The notes under the pieces are model-generated. The model had not been told where the DNA came from. It did not search any database and worked only from the letters and a program-made list of their open reading frames with translations. Shown piece by piece: positions 46,550-55,140 of a stretch of DNA of 64,000 nt (the stretch's first letter is position 1; each line of letters opens with the position of its first letter). The DNA lies in assembly GCA_963705495.1 (NCBI GenBank), contig CAVPJQ010000018.1, forward strand, positions 1 to 64,000, given 5' to 3'. The DNA comes from DATBVX01 sp963705495. Lineage in GTDB: Bacteria > Pseudomonadota > Gammaproteobacteria > Steroidobacterales > Steroidobacteraceae. Both the position numbers and the translations under genes were made by a program.

Positions 46550-48627
46550 GCCGCTGTTCCGAGTTGCAAGAGAAGCTCCGGCAGTGAGTTGATCGGGGGG
46601 CTGCAGGTCATGCCGCGACAAATGTAGGCGACGTTATCGCCCATCGCGCGCTTGTCGGCAATCGCAGGCGGCAGATCCGCTGCATCGTCTGGAATCGGAA
46701 ACACCAGGCGGCGCGGTGCGTAGACTGCAGCGAGCTCGTCGCGCCAGCGTCGCACGGTGTTCTCCGCGCCGCGAATGATGACGATCTCCACCGGCTGCAG
46801 ATGTTCTTCGAGTGCGTTGAGCAATGCTGCGTGGCCCTGCGGGTGCCGCTCCATCGCGGCCCAACCGGATTGTAACGTGCGCTCGGCCACCTGCAGGTAC
46901 CGGGAATCCCCTAACAGATGCCCGAGACGACCGAATACGCGCGCAGCCACCGCATTGCCGTTCGGTAGTGACTCGTCGCTGAAAGTCTTCGAACGATGCA
47001 TCAATGCCTCGTGGTCGTCCGCCGTGAAGAAGAAGGCACCGCCCGCGGGATCGGCGAAGTGCTCCAGCACGACGTCCAGGAGCGCAGTCGCGAACTGCAG
47101 GTCGGCGCTTCGCCAGCGATATTGCAGCAGCTCGACGATGGCATCCGCCAGGAAGACGTAATCGTCGAGGTAAGCGCGCAGGTGGGCGCGACCGTCCTTG
47201 AACGTCGCCAGCAGCCGGCCATCGCTCCACAGCGCGGAACGAGCGAAATCGAGCGCGCGAGTCGCGGAAGCTTCCAGATCGGCACGCTTGAGCGCACGCG
47301 CCGCGAGCGCCATGCCCTGGATCATGAGGCCGTTCCAGCTGGTGAGGATCTTCTCGTCACGGCTGGGCCGCACGCGCTCATCGCGTGCGCGTCGCAGCTT
47401 TTTCATCGCGCCCTGCAGGATCGTCTCGATCTCGGCGGGCTCGCGCTTCTCGCGGCTCGCGACTTTCTCCAGCGACTCGCGCGCGTGCAGGTGAAATTGG
47501 CCCTCGAAGTTCGGTGCCTCGTCGAGCCCGAAGCGCCGCTCCACGATCCGGTATTCGCCCGCGTCGAGCAGGCTGTGGATCTGCTGCTTGTCCCATACGT
47601 AGAAGCGGCCCTCGTGACCTTCCGAGTCGGCATCGAGGCTGGAGTAGTAGCCGCCTTCGGGTGACTGCATTTCGCGCAGTACCCAGTGCGCAATGCCGCC
47701 GGCGATGGTCGCAAAGAAGCCATCACCCGTCGCGCTGGCCGTCTGCGCATACAGGGCGAGGAGCGGGCCGTTGTCGTACAGCATCTTTTCGAAGTGCGGG
47801 ATCATCCAGTACTGATCGACCGAATAGCGGCTGAATCCGCCGCCCACCTGGTCGCAGATGCCGCCTTCACCCATGCGCTTGAGCGTGAGCGTCACCATAT
47901 AGAGCGCCTTAAGATCGGGCTCGCGATCCGATGTCGTGGAATGCCAGTGGCGCAGCAGGCGTTCGAGGCCTGTCGTGTGCGGGAACTTGGGCGCGCCTCC
48001 GAAGCCACCATAACGGCTGTCGAATTCGTCCTCGAGCAGTGCGCGCACCTGCTTCAGCGGCTCGGCGGTGAGTCGCTGGCCCGCTTCGGGCGCGGGCGGG
48101 TAGAGCGTCCCGAAGGCTTCGACCAGCGCCGTGTTCTGCGTACGGACTTCCTCGCCGTGTTCCCGGTAGTAGCGATCCACGCGCTGCAGGAGATCTGCGA
48201 ACGCCGGCATGCCGTAGCGGGGTTCGTTGGGGAAGTACGTTCCGCCGAAGAACGGCCGCTGATCGTCCGGGGTGAGAAACATGGTGAGCGGCCAGCCGCC
48301 CGCGCGGCGCGCCAGCATCTGGTGTGCGAGCTGGTAGATACGATCGAGGTCAGGACGTTCCTCGCGATCGACCTTGATATTCACGAACAAACGGTTCATC
48401 AGGGCGGCGGTTGCGGGATCCTCGAACGATTCGTGTGCCATCACGTGGCACCAGTGACAGGCGGAGTAACCAATCGAAAGCAGGATTGGCTTGTCCTCCC
48501 GCCGCGCGCGTTCCAATGCTTCCTCGCCCCACGGATACCAGTCCACGGGATTCGCCGCGTGCTGCTGGAGGTAGGGACTGGTCTCGCGGGCGAGTCGGTT
48601 CTGTGTGGATGCAGAGGACGGCTGCAT
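46546..48627 (-). CDS. Thioredoxin-fold/glycoside-hydrolase-like protein (YyaL/SSP411)
   Basis: A 693-aa cytosolic protein. The N-terminal thioredoxin-like domain has SPYLQQHAANPVDWYPWGEEAL and SIGYSACHWCHVMAHESFED with a CxxC pair, then VDREERPDLDRIY and GGWPLTMFLTPD. The remaining alpha/alpha-barrel part includes DQVGGGFSRYSVDQYWMIPHFEKMLYDN and TSWNGLMIQGMALA. The family is widespread (human SPATA20), but its reaction is not established. ATG 48627 (MQPSSASTQ) is chosen; the frame is open to 48705. It is divergent from the RlmI-type gene by 58 bp. Confidence 0.9.
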   Translation of the reverse strand: MQPSSASTQNRLARETSPYLQQHAANPVDWYPWGEEALERARREDKPILLSIGYSACHWCHVMAHESFEDPATAALMNRLFVNIKVDREERPDLDRIYQLAHQMLARRAGGWPLTMFLTPDDQRPFFGGTYFPNEPRYGMPAFADLLQRVDRYYREHGEEVRTQNTALVEAFGTLYPPAPEAGQRLTAEPLKQVRALLEDEFDSRYGGFGGAPKFPHTTGLERLLRHWHSTTSDREPDLKALYMVTLTLKRMGEGGICDQVGGGFSRYSVDQYWMIPHFEKMLYDNGPLLALYAQTASATGDGFFATIAGGIAHWVLREMQSPEGGYYSSLDADSEGHEGRFYVWDKQQIHSLLDAGEYRIVERRFGLDEAPNFEGQFHLHARESLEKVASREKREPAEIETILQGAMKKLRRARDERVRPSRDEKILTSWNGLMIQGMALAARALKRADLEASATRALDFARSALWSDGRLLATFKDGRAHLRAYLDDYVFLADAIVELLQYRWRSADLQFATALLDVVLEHFADPAGGAFFFTADDHEALMHRSKTFSDESLPNGNAVAARVFGRLGHLLGDSRYLQVAERTLQSGWAAMERHPQGHAALLNALEEHLQPVEIVIIRGAENTVRRWRDELAAVYAPRRLVFPIPDDAADLPPAIADKRAMGDNVAYICRGMTCSPPINSLPELLLQLGTAA

Positions 48628-48642
48628 GTCGGGATGTTCGGC

Positions 48643-48648
48643 TAGAAT
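48643..48648 (+). promoter_or_regulatory. TAGAAT -10 box of the RlmI-type gene
   Basis: TAGAAT at 48643-48648 followed by GCGCGCC would place the start near 48655, 31 nt before ATG 48686. No clear -35 box was found in the short divergent gap. Confidence 0.35.
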
Positions 48649-48685
48649 GCGCGCCACTATACGCGATCCCGATCTGCCGGAGCCG

Positions 48686-49918
48686 ATGTCCTTCCCACCC
48701 GTCATGCGCGCGGAACCTGCCGCTGCGGCAGCCGCGATTCCGGAGCTGCGCCTTAAGCGCGGCGAGGATCGGCGGCTGACCGCGGGTCACCTGTGGGTGT
48801 TCAGCAATGAAGTCGATACCGATGCGACGCCGCTGACCCGATTCGCGCCCGGGGATCAGGTGCGCATCGTGAGCGATCGCGATCGCTTTCTGGGCTACGC
48901 GTACGTGAATCCACGCTCGCTCATTTGTGCGCGTATCGTCAGTCGCGATGCCGCGCATCCGATCGGCAAATCGCTCCTGGTGCACCGGCTGCAGGTGGCA
49001 TTGAGCCTGCGCCGGCGGCTGTACGAGCAGCCCTGCTATCGCCTGGTGTACGGCGAGTCGGATGAGTTACCCGGCCTCGTCATCGATCGTTATGACGATG
49101 TCTGCGTGGCGCAAATTGGCACTGCCGGCATGGAGCGCTTGAAGGGGGAGATCGCCGCCGCGCTCACGAAGGTGATCCATCCTGCGGGCTTGCTGTGGAA
49201 GAACGACAGCGGTGCACGAGATCTTGAAGGGCTCCCGGAGTACGTCGAGACCGCGTTCGGCACCGTGCCCGACAGGGCGACTGTGACGGAAAATGGCCTG
49301 CAGTTTTCCGTGCCGCTCGCGCAGGGACAGAAGACCGGCTGGTTCTTCGACCAGGCACTCAACCGCGCGACGTTTCTGAAGTACGTGCCCGGCGCGCGTG
49401 TCCTCGACGTTTTCAGCTACCTCGGCGCATGGGCGATCGCCGCTGCCCGACACGGGGCCACCGACGTCACCTGCATCGAGTCCTCGCCGCACGCGATCGA
49501 GTGGTTGCAGGCGAATGCAGCCAGCAATGGCGTGAAGCTCGACGTGCGCAAGGGCGATGCGTTCGAGCTCCTCGAAGCGCTGCATGCGGCACGCGAGCGT
49601 TTCGATGTCGTGGTGCTCGATCCGCCGGCCTTCATCAAGCGACGCAAGGATGCGGCCAAAGGGCAGGCGGCCTATCGCCGGCTCAATCAGCTCGGCCTGC
49701 AGCTCCTGTCACGCGACGGCATGCTGGTATCCTGCTCGTGTTCCTATCACCTCTCGGGCGAGGAGCTGCTGGGCGCGATCCAGAAGGCGGCCCGCCACGT
49801 GAGTCGTTTCGTGCAAGTGATCGAGTCCGGCGGGCAGGCACCCGATCATCCGGTGCATCCCGCCATTCCGGAAACCCGCTATCTCAAAGCATACTTCTGC
49901 CGTGCTGTGCAGGACTGA
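48686..49918 (+). CDS. Class I rRNA (cytosine-C5) methyltransferase RlmI-like
   Basis: A 410-aa SAM-dependent enzyme predicted to methylate a 23S rRNA cytosine. An N-terminal PUA domain (about 15-95: RLKRGEDRRLTAGHLWVFSNEVD) is followed by GLVIDRYDDVCVAQIGTAGM, the SAM-binding VLDVFSYLGAWAIAAARHGA, an acidic ribose contact in VTCIESS, the DPPAFIK motif and the catalytic-Cys region SCSCSYHLS. Length and order match RlmI (YccW). It is followed 6 bp later by lgt. ATG 48686 gives MSFPPVMRAE. Confidence 0.87.
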   Translation: MSFPPVMRAEPAAAAAAIPELRLKRGEDRRLTAGHLWVFSNEVDTDATPLTRFAPGDQVRIVSDRDRFLGYAYVNPRSLICARIVSRDAAHPIGKSLLVHRLQVALSLRRRLYEQPCYRLVYGESDELPGLVIDRYDDVCVAQIGTAGMERLKGEIAAALTKVIHPAGLLWKNDSGARDLEGLPEYVETAFGTVPDRATVTENGLQFSVPLAQGQKTGWFFDQALNRATFLKYVPGARVLDVFSYLGAWAIAAARHGATDVTCIESSPHAIEWLQANAASNGVKLDVRKGDAFELLEALHAARERFDVVVLDPPAFIKRRKDAAKGQAAYRRLNQLGLQLLSRDGMLVSCSCSYHLSGEELLGAIQKAARHVSRFVQVIESGGQAPDHPVHPAIPETRYLKAYFCRAVQD

Positions 49919-49924
49919 GGCGCA

Positions 49925-50743
49925 ATGATTCCGTATCCCGCTTTCGACCCCGTGGCGTTCTCTATCGGGCCTCTTTTCGGCTTCGGCCCGATCCAGGTCC
50001 ACTGGTACGGAATCATGTACCTCATCGGTTTCATCGCCGGGTGGTGGCTGGGCCGCCGGCGCGCCGCGCAATCTGGATCTACCTGGAAGCCGAACGATGT
50101 CGATGACCTCATTTTCTTTGCGGCGCTGGGAGTGATTCTCGGCGGGCGCCTGGGCTGGGTGCTCGTCTACGGGCACGACATCGTGGCGGAGAACCCGCTC
50201 GCGATCCTCAAGGTCTGGCAGGGCGGCATGTCATTCCACGGCGGCCTCGCCGGCGTGTTGATCGCGATCGCAATCTTCGCGAAGCGGCGCGGGCGTGCCA
50301 TTGCGGACGTGTTCGATTTCATGGCGCCACTTCCCGGGCTCGGATTGTTCGCGGGACGCTTTGGCAACTTCATCAATGGCGAGCTGTGGGGAAAGATCAC
50401 GGACGTTCCGTGGGGGTTCATCGTCAACGGCGAAGTGCGCCACGCCTCGCAGCTCTATGAGGCGGCGCTCGAGGGCCTGGTGCTGTTCACGATCCTGTGG
50501 CTCTTCACCGCGAAGCCGCGGCCACGGCTCGCGCCCACGGGGCTGTTCCTGGTGCTGTATGGAGTGTTTCGATTCGCGATCGAGTTCGTGCGCATCCCGG
50601 ACGAGAACATGGGCGAAGGCGGCTACCTCGCCTGGGGTTGGCTGACGACCGGGCAGGTGCTGTCGTTCCCGATGGTCCTGATCGGCGTGGCGCTCCTCAT
50701 CTGGGCTTACAGCAAGCGCAAGCCTTCCGGCAACTATCGATGA
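49925..50743 (+). CDS. lgt: Prolipoprotein diacylglyceryl transferase
   Basis: A 272-aa inner-membrane enzyme that moves diacylglycerol from phosphatidylglycerol onto the lipobox cysteine. Hallmarks are VHWYGIMYLIGFIAGWWLG, GGRLGWVLVYG, GGMSFHGGLAGVLIA, GLGLFAGRFGNFINGELWG (the Lgt signature) and FRFAIEFVRIPDENMG near the end. Lipoproteins it would modify include the M3 peptidase, the PQQ dehydrogenase and possibly the amidohydrolase in this window. The stop overlaps the thyA ATG (ATGA), a common lgt-thyA pairing in proteobacteria. Confidence 0.96.
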   Translation: MIPYPAFDPVAFSIGPLFGFGPIQVHWYGIMYLIGFIAGWWLGRRRAAQSGSTWKPNDVDDLIFFAALGVILGGRLGWVLVYGHDIVAENPLAILKVWQGGMSFHGGLAGVLIAIAIFAKRRGRAIADVFDFMAPLPGLGLFAGRFGNFINGELWGKITDVPWGFIVNGEVRHASQLYEAALEGLVLFTILWLFTAKPRPRLAPTGLFLVLYGVFRFAIEFVRIPDENMGEGGYLAWGWLTTGQVLSFPMVLIGVALLIWAYSKRKPSGNYR

Positions 50744-51534
50744 AAGCGTTTCTGGACTTCATGCGCCACGTGCGCGAGCACGGGGTGGGCAAGGCCGATC
50801 GCACCGGCACCGGCACGCTCAGCGTGTTCGGGTACCAGATGCGCTTCGACCTGGCGCAGGGCTTCCCGCTCGTGACCACGAAGAAGGTGCACACGCGTTC
50901 GGTGATCCACGAGCTGCTGTGGTTCCTGCGTGGGGAAACGAGCCTCGAGTACCTGCACCAGCATGGCGTCACGATCTGGGACGAATGGGCGGACGAAAAC
51001 GGCGAGCTCGGCCCGATCTATGGCAAGCAATGGCGCGATTGGGTGGCCCCCGACGGCCGGCACATCGACCAGATGGCGCAGGCCGTCGAGCAACTGCGCA
51101 GCAATCCGAATTCGCGCCGCATTATCGTCAGCGCCTGGAACGTGGGCGAGCTCGAGCACATGGCGCTGGCGCCCTGTCACGCCTTCTTTCAGTTCTACGT
51201 GGCGCAAGGGAGGCTGTCCGCCCAGGTCTACCAGCGCAGCGCCGACATCTTTCTGGGCGTACCGTTCAATATCGCCTCCTACGCGCTGCTGACGCACATG
51301 CTGGCGCAGCAGGCGCACCTGGTCGCCGGCGATCTGATCTGGACCGGGGGCGACTGTCATCTTTACGTCAACCATCTGGAGCAGGCTGACCTGCAGCTCT
51401 CGCGCACGCCCCATCCGTTGCCGCAGCTCGTGATCAAGCGCTTGCCAGCGACACTGTTCGACTATCGATTCGAGGATTTCGAGATCGTGAACTATCAGCA
51501 CGAGCCGGCGATCAAAGCGCCGGTGGCGGTCTAG
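50740..51534 (+). CDS. thyA: Thymidylate synthase
   Basis: Makes dTMP from dUMP with methylene-tetrahydrofolate. The 264-aa length equals E. coli ThyA. It begins MKAFLDFMRHVREHG and contains DRTGTGTLSVFGYQMRFDL, GPIYGKQWRDW, the nucleophilic Cys in LAPCHAFFQFYV, and QVYQRSADIFLGVPFNIASYALL. The ATG is embedded in the lgt stop (ATGA). Dihydrofolate reductase, which recycles its product, is encoded 7.7 kb downstream and not adjacent. Confidence 0.97.
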   Translation: MKAFLDFMRHVREHGVGKADRTGTGTLSVFGYQMRFDLAQGFPLVTTKKVHTRSVIHELLWFLRGETSLEYLHQHGVTIWDEWADENGELGPIYGKQWRDWVAPDGRHIDQMAQAVEQLRSNPNSRRIIVSAWNVGELEHMALAPCHAFFQFYVAQGRLSAQVYQRSADIFLGVPFNIASYALLTHMLAQQAHLVAGDLIWTGGDCHLYVNHLEQADLQLSRTPHPLPQLVIKRLPATLFDYRFEDFEIVNYQHEPAIKAPVAV

Positions 51535-51542
51535 GAGTAGCG

Positions 51543-52046
51543 ATGCTGAGACTGGCTGATGGCAAGAGGCTGCCGCTGGTGCAGGTACGACGCTCACGGG
51601 TGCATGGCAATGGCGTGTTCGCCCTCAGGCGCATTCGCAAGGGCACGCGAGTCATCGAGTACACCGGTGAACGGGTGAGCCACAAGGAGGCTGATCAGCG
51701 TTACGCGACGCACGATCCGGATGACAATCACACCTTCCTTTTCATTCTCGATGGGCGCACGGTCATCGATGCTGGTGTCGGGGGGAACGAGGCGCGCTTC
51801 ATCAATCATTCCTGCGAGCCGAACTGCGAGTCGGTGATCGAGAACAACCGCATCTATATCTACGCCACGCGCACCATCGAGCCGGGTGAAGAGCTCGCCT
51901 ACGACTACCAGATCCAGCGCGAGCACGGCGATCCGCCCAACATCGACGCGATCTATGGCTGCCGGTGTGGTGCGCCGGCCTGTCGCGGCACGATGCTGGC
52001 GCCGCCGGAGCTGCCCAAGCGCCGGCGACGGGCCAACGGTCACTGA
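51543..52046 (+). CDS. SET-domain methyltransferase with post-SET zinc cysteines
   Basis: A 167-aa protein that is almost only a SET domain: RRSRVHGNGVFALRRIRKGTRVIEYTGE at the start, the SAM/knot motif RFINHSCEPNCES, ELAYDYQ, and a post-SET CRCGAPACRGTML in CxCxxxxC spacing whose cysteines can bind zinc with the Cys of NHSCEPN. It should transfer methyl groups to a protein lysine. The bacterial target is unknown. A basic tail (KRRRRANGH) ends it. An AGGAG site overlaps the thyA stop, so it is in the lgt-thyA operon. It is 6 bp upstream of the 2OG oxygenase. Confidence 0.9.
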   Translation: MLRLADGKRLPLVQVRRSRVHGNGVFALRRIRKGTRVIEYTGERVSHKEADQRYATHDPDDNHTFLFILDGRTVIDAGVGGNEARFINHSCEPNCESVIENNRIYIYATRTIEPGEELAYDYQIQREHGDPPNIDAIYGCRCGAPACRGTMLAPPELPKRRRRANGH

Positions 52047-52052
52047 AACCCA

Positions 52053-52670
52053 ATGGGTGTCCCGGAGCTGCTGCGGGAGCGCGACTTCTCGGGAATTGCC
52101 GCGCAGCTCGCCGCGCAGGGATGGAGCTGCTGCGAGGATTTCCTCCCTGCCAGGCTGATTGCCCGTTTACACGCTGAAGCACGGCAGCTTGCGACGAGCG
52201 GTGAATTGCGCGCTGCGGCGATCGGCACCCGGCACGCGCTGCACTCCGACATCAGGGGTGATGAAACCCGTTGGCTGGATGCTCCCTATTCCCCGTCCGC
52301 CGCGGTGTTGATCGAGCGCCTCGAAGAGTTGCGCCGCGAGATCAATGCCGGGTTGCAGCTCGGCTTGTTCGACCTGGAGCTGCATTTCGCACGTTATCGT
52401 CCCGGCACCGCCTATGCCCGACATCTCGATCGATTCGCCGGCAGCACGCGGCGAGTGCTGTCGCTCGTGCTGTATCTCAACGAGGGATGGCGAGCAGAGG
52501 AGGGTGGTGCGCTGCGCCTTTACCCGGGGAGCCAGGAGCGCACGATCGACTTCCTGCCGCAGGCCGGCCGGCTGGTGCTGTTCCTAAGCGCGAGATTCGA
52601 GCACGAAGTGCTGCTCACCGCGCGTGAGCGGCTCAGTATCAGCGGTTGGTTCTCATCTCGCGCCCCGTGA
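52053..52670 (+). CDS. 2-oxoglutarate/Fe(II) oxygenase, prolyl-4-hydroxylase-like
   Basis: A 205-aa double-stranded beta-helix enzyme. The iron site is HLD in AYARHLDRF and the distal His in ARFEHEVL. The oxoglutarate-binding Arg is in RERLSISGWF. ARYRPGTAYARHLD and RVLSLVLYLNEGW match the prolyl-hydroxylase group that includes the Pseudomonas enzyme acting on EF-Tu, which has about the same length. A protein substrate is therefore possible but not shown. It lies directly downstream of the SET gene, so two protein-modifying enzymes may be co-expressed. Confidence 0.86.
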   Translation: MGVPELLRERDFSGIAAQLAAQGWSCCEDFLPARLIARLHAEARQLATSGELRAAAIGTRHALHSDIRGDETRWLDAPYSPSAAVLIERLEELRREINAGLQLGLFDLELHFARYRPGTAYARHLDRFAGSTRRVLSLVLYLNEGWRAEEGGALRLYPGSQERTIDFLPQAGRLVLFLSARFEHEVLLTARERLSISGWFSSRAP

Positions 52671-52721
52671 CGGGCGCACCGCGAGGCTCGACCGGCTCGG
52701 CCTTTGAGACTCGCCCTGACC

Positions 52722-54899
52722 TCAGTTCCCGCTGCTGGCACCACCTGTCGCACTGGTGGGAAATCCGCGATCTTCCAGGTAGGCGTTGACGTCGGGGTCA
52801 CGACCACGAAACTGGCGGAAGGCCTCAGCGCGATCAGTCGAATTGCCGGGCGCGAGAATGTATTCACGCAGGCGCGCGGCGATTGCCTTATCGAACGGAT
52901 CGCCGGCCTCCGTGAATGCTTTCCAGGTGTCGGCGTCCATCACCGCTGACCAGACGTAGCTGTAGTACCCGGCGGAATAGTTATCGCTGCTGAACAGGTG
53001 CGCGAACTGCGGCAGGCGATGGCGCAGTACGATTTCCTTCGGCATGCCGATCTTTTGCAGATCTTCACGTTCGAAAGCGTCCGGATCGATCTCGCCGTCG
53101 GGCCGGGTATGAAGGTCCATGTCGACGATGGCATCGGCAAGGTACTCGACCACGGTAAATCCCTGGTTGAACTTCTCGGAAGCCTTGACCTTGTCGAGCA
53201 GTGCCTGCGGCATCGGCTCGCCGGTCTGGTAGTGGCGTGCAAATCTGTCCAGCACTGGCCTCGTCAGCACCCAATGCTCATTCACCTGCGATGGATATTC
53301 GACGAAATCACGCGGCGTGGTGGCGAGATCCGGGTAGTTGACCTGCGACAGCAGCGCGTGCAACGCGTGCCCGAACTCGTGGAACAGGGTGCGTGCATCG
53401 TCGAGTGAAATCAGCACCGGTTCTCCGGGGGCAGCTTTCACGAAATTGTTGTTGTTGGAACTGATCGGCGGCACCTCGCCATCGAATCTCTCGCGGGTCT
53501 GGTACGAGAACGCCCAGGCACCGGAGCGTTTGCTACCCCTGGCGTAGTAGTCGCCATAGAAGAGCCCGATGTGTCGGCCGGAAGTCTTGTCTTTGACTTC
53601 CCAGACACGCACGGCGGGATTGAACACCGGCACCTGCCCGCTGATCTCGGTGAAGGTGATGTCGTAGAGCTGTTCGGCCGACCAGAACGCGCCCTGGATC
53701 ATGTTGTTGAGCTCGAAGTACGGTTTGAGCTCCGCCTGATCGAGATCGTACTGCGCCTTGCGTACCTTCTCCGCGTAGAAGCGATAATCCCAGGGCTCGA
53801 TCGTGAGATTCGCGCCCTCGCGATCTGCCACCTTCTGCATGTCGGCGACTTCTTCGTGCACGCGCTGCACGGCGGCTGGCCAGACGCGCAGCATGAGCGC
53901 CTGCGCCTTGGCTGGATCCTTGGCCATCGTGTCCGCCATGCGCCAGTGCGCGTGCGACGGGTAGCCCAGGAGTCTGGCGCGTTCGGCCCGCAGCTTGACG
54001 ATCCTGCGAATCGTTTCATTGGTGTCGTTCGCATCGCCATTGTCACCGCGATTGACGAACTTGCGCCACACCTGCTCGCGCAGGTCGCGACGCGTGGAGA
54101 AGGTGAGGAACGGCTCCACGCTCGAACGCGTGTTGACGATCAGCCATTTGCCAGCGAGCTGGTGTTCGCTGGCGGCCGCAGCCGCAGCCGAGACGATCGA
54201 ATCCGGAAGTCCCGCGAGATCGGCTTTGCTGTCGAGCACTACCCAGGTGTTCTCATCCGCGAGCAGCTTGTCGGAAAAGTCGGCGAACAGGCTCGCCAGG
54301 TCCTGGTTGATCTGCGACAAGCGTGTCTTGTCGGCGGCGTTCAGTGTCGCGCCGGAACGCGCGAACTCGTTGTAAGTACGCTCAACCAGGCGTACTTGCT
54401 CCGCGGTCAGGCCGGCGCCAGAGCGCGCCTTGTAGATCGTCTCGATGCGCTTGAACAGCCCGGCATCGAAATAGATCTCGTCCTCCGCGGCGGCCAGCTG
54501 CGGTGCCACTTCCTTGTTGAGTGCCTGGTATTCGGGCGTGCTTTCGTTGCTGGTCATCACGAGGAACATGCGGCCCACACGCGCATACGTGCGCCCGGCG
54601 CGTTCGATCGGCAGGAAGGTGTTATCGAAGGTTGGCGCCGCCGGATTGGCTACGATCGCCGCATACTCTGCGCGCCGCTCCTGCAGAGCGATCTCGAGCG
54701 CCTGCTTGTAGAGCTCCGGTGAGCCCTGATCCCACGGGGGCACGCCCCCGTAGGGGCCAGTCCACGGTGCCAGCAGCGGGTTCGCTGCGGTGGCGGTTGG
54801 GGGACTCGCGGACTTGGTCGTGTTGCCGTGATTCATCGCAGAGCAGCCGCAAATGAGAAACGCAATTGCAGTCAGGCCGTAGATCAGCCGGGTGTCCAT
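52722..54899 (-). CDS. M3-family zinc metallopeptidase, lipoprotein
   Basis: A 725-aa Dcp/oligopeptidase-A-type peptidase, exported by a lipoprotein signal (YGLTAIAFLICGCS, lipobox ICGC) and anchored on the membrane facing the periplasm. The catalytic HEFGH zinc motif is in DDARTLFHEFGHALHALLS, with the third ligand Glu in the usual following helix region. NWSSN-like segments and YYARGSKRSGAW are also family-typical. It should degrade short peptides. The frame is intact. It is convergent with the 2OG oxygenase gene (51 bp apart) and faces away from the aldo/keto reductase. Confidence 0.93.
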   Translation of the reverse strand: MDTRLIYGLTAIAFLICGCSAMNHGNTTKSASPPTATAANPLLAPWTGPYGGVPPWDQGSPELYKQALEIALQERRAEYAAIVANPAAPTFDNTFLPIERAGRTYARVGRMFLVMTSNESTPEYQALNKEVAPQLAAAEDEIYFDAGLFKRIETIYKARSGAGLTAEQVRLVERTYNEFARSGATLNAADKTRLSQINQDLASLFADFSDKLLADENTWVVLDSKADLAGLPDSIVSAAAAAASEHQLAGKWLIVNTRSSVEPFLTFSTRRDLREQVWRKFVNRGDNGDANDTNETIRRIVKLRAERARLLGYPSHAHWRMADTMAKDPAKAQALMLRVWPAAVQRVHEEVADMQKVADREGANLTIEPWDYRFYAEKVRKAQYDLDQAELKPYFELNNMIQGAFWSAEQLYDITFTEISGQVPVFNPAVRVWEVKDKTSGRHIGLFYGDYYARGSKRSGAWAFSYQTRERFDGEVPPISSNNNNFVKAAPGEPVLISLDDARTLFHEFGHALHALLSQVNYPDLATTPRDFVEYPSQVNEHWVLTRPVLDRFARHYQTGEPMPQALLDKVKASEKFNQGFTVVEYLADAIVDMDLHTRPDGEIDPDAFEREDLQKIGMPKEIVLRHRLPQFAHLFSSDNYSAGYYSYVWSAVMDADTWKAFTEAGDPFDKAIAARLREYILAPGNSTDRAEAFRQFRGRDPDVNAYLEDRGFPTSATGGASSGN

Positions 54900-55044
54900 G
54901 TTCTTCTCTGGGGTCGGTCCAGGTCAGGGGGCGGTAGGGTAATGCATCGCACCGCGGGCGCAAGCCCGGGCTGGCGCCCGCCTTGACTGTGTCCAGCGCG
55001 CGCGGCTCTACTTATCCGGCCCACCTGACGGGAGCCCTGCAAAA

Positions 55045-55137
55045 ATGATGAGTACGATCAACTTCGCGGAAAGACTTGCAAAGATTTCCGAGCACTGGTC
55101 GCCGAGGATCATTGCGCGCATGAACGACTCGGTCTGA
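55045..55137 (+). pseudogene. N-terminal remnant of a cupin-type gene
   Basis: A 30-codon frame ends in TGA 3 bp before the aldo/keto reductase start. It reads MMSTINFAERLAKISEHW then SPRIIARMNDSV, which resembles the N-terminus of small cupin-domain proteins (INFA-KL---EHWSP-IIA-MND). The metal-binding cupin barrel is absent. It is probably a truncated relic, or a short leader peptide that couples translation to the next gene. Recognition is from memory of the family and not from a search. Confidence 0.5.
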
Positions 55138-55140
55138 CAG

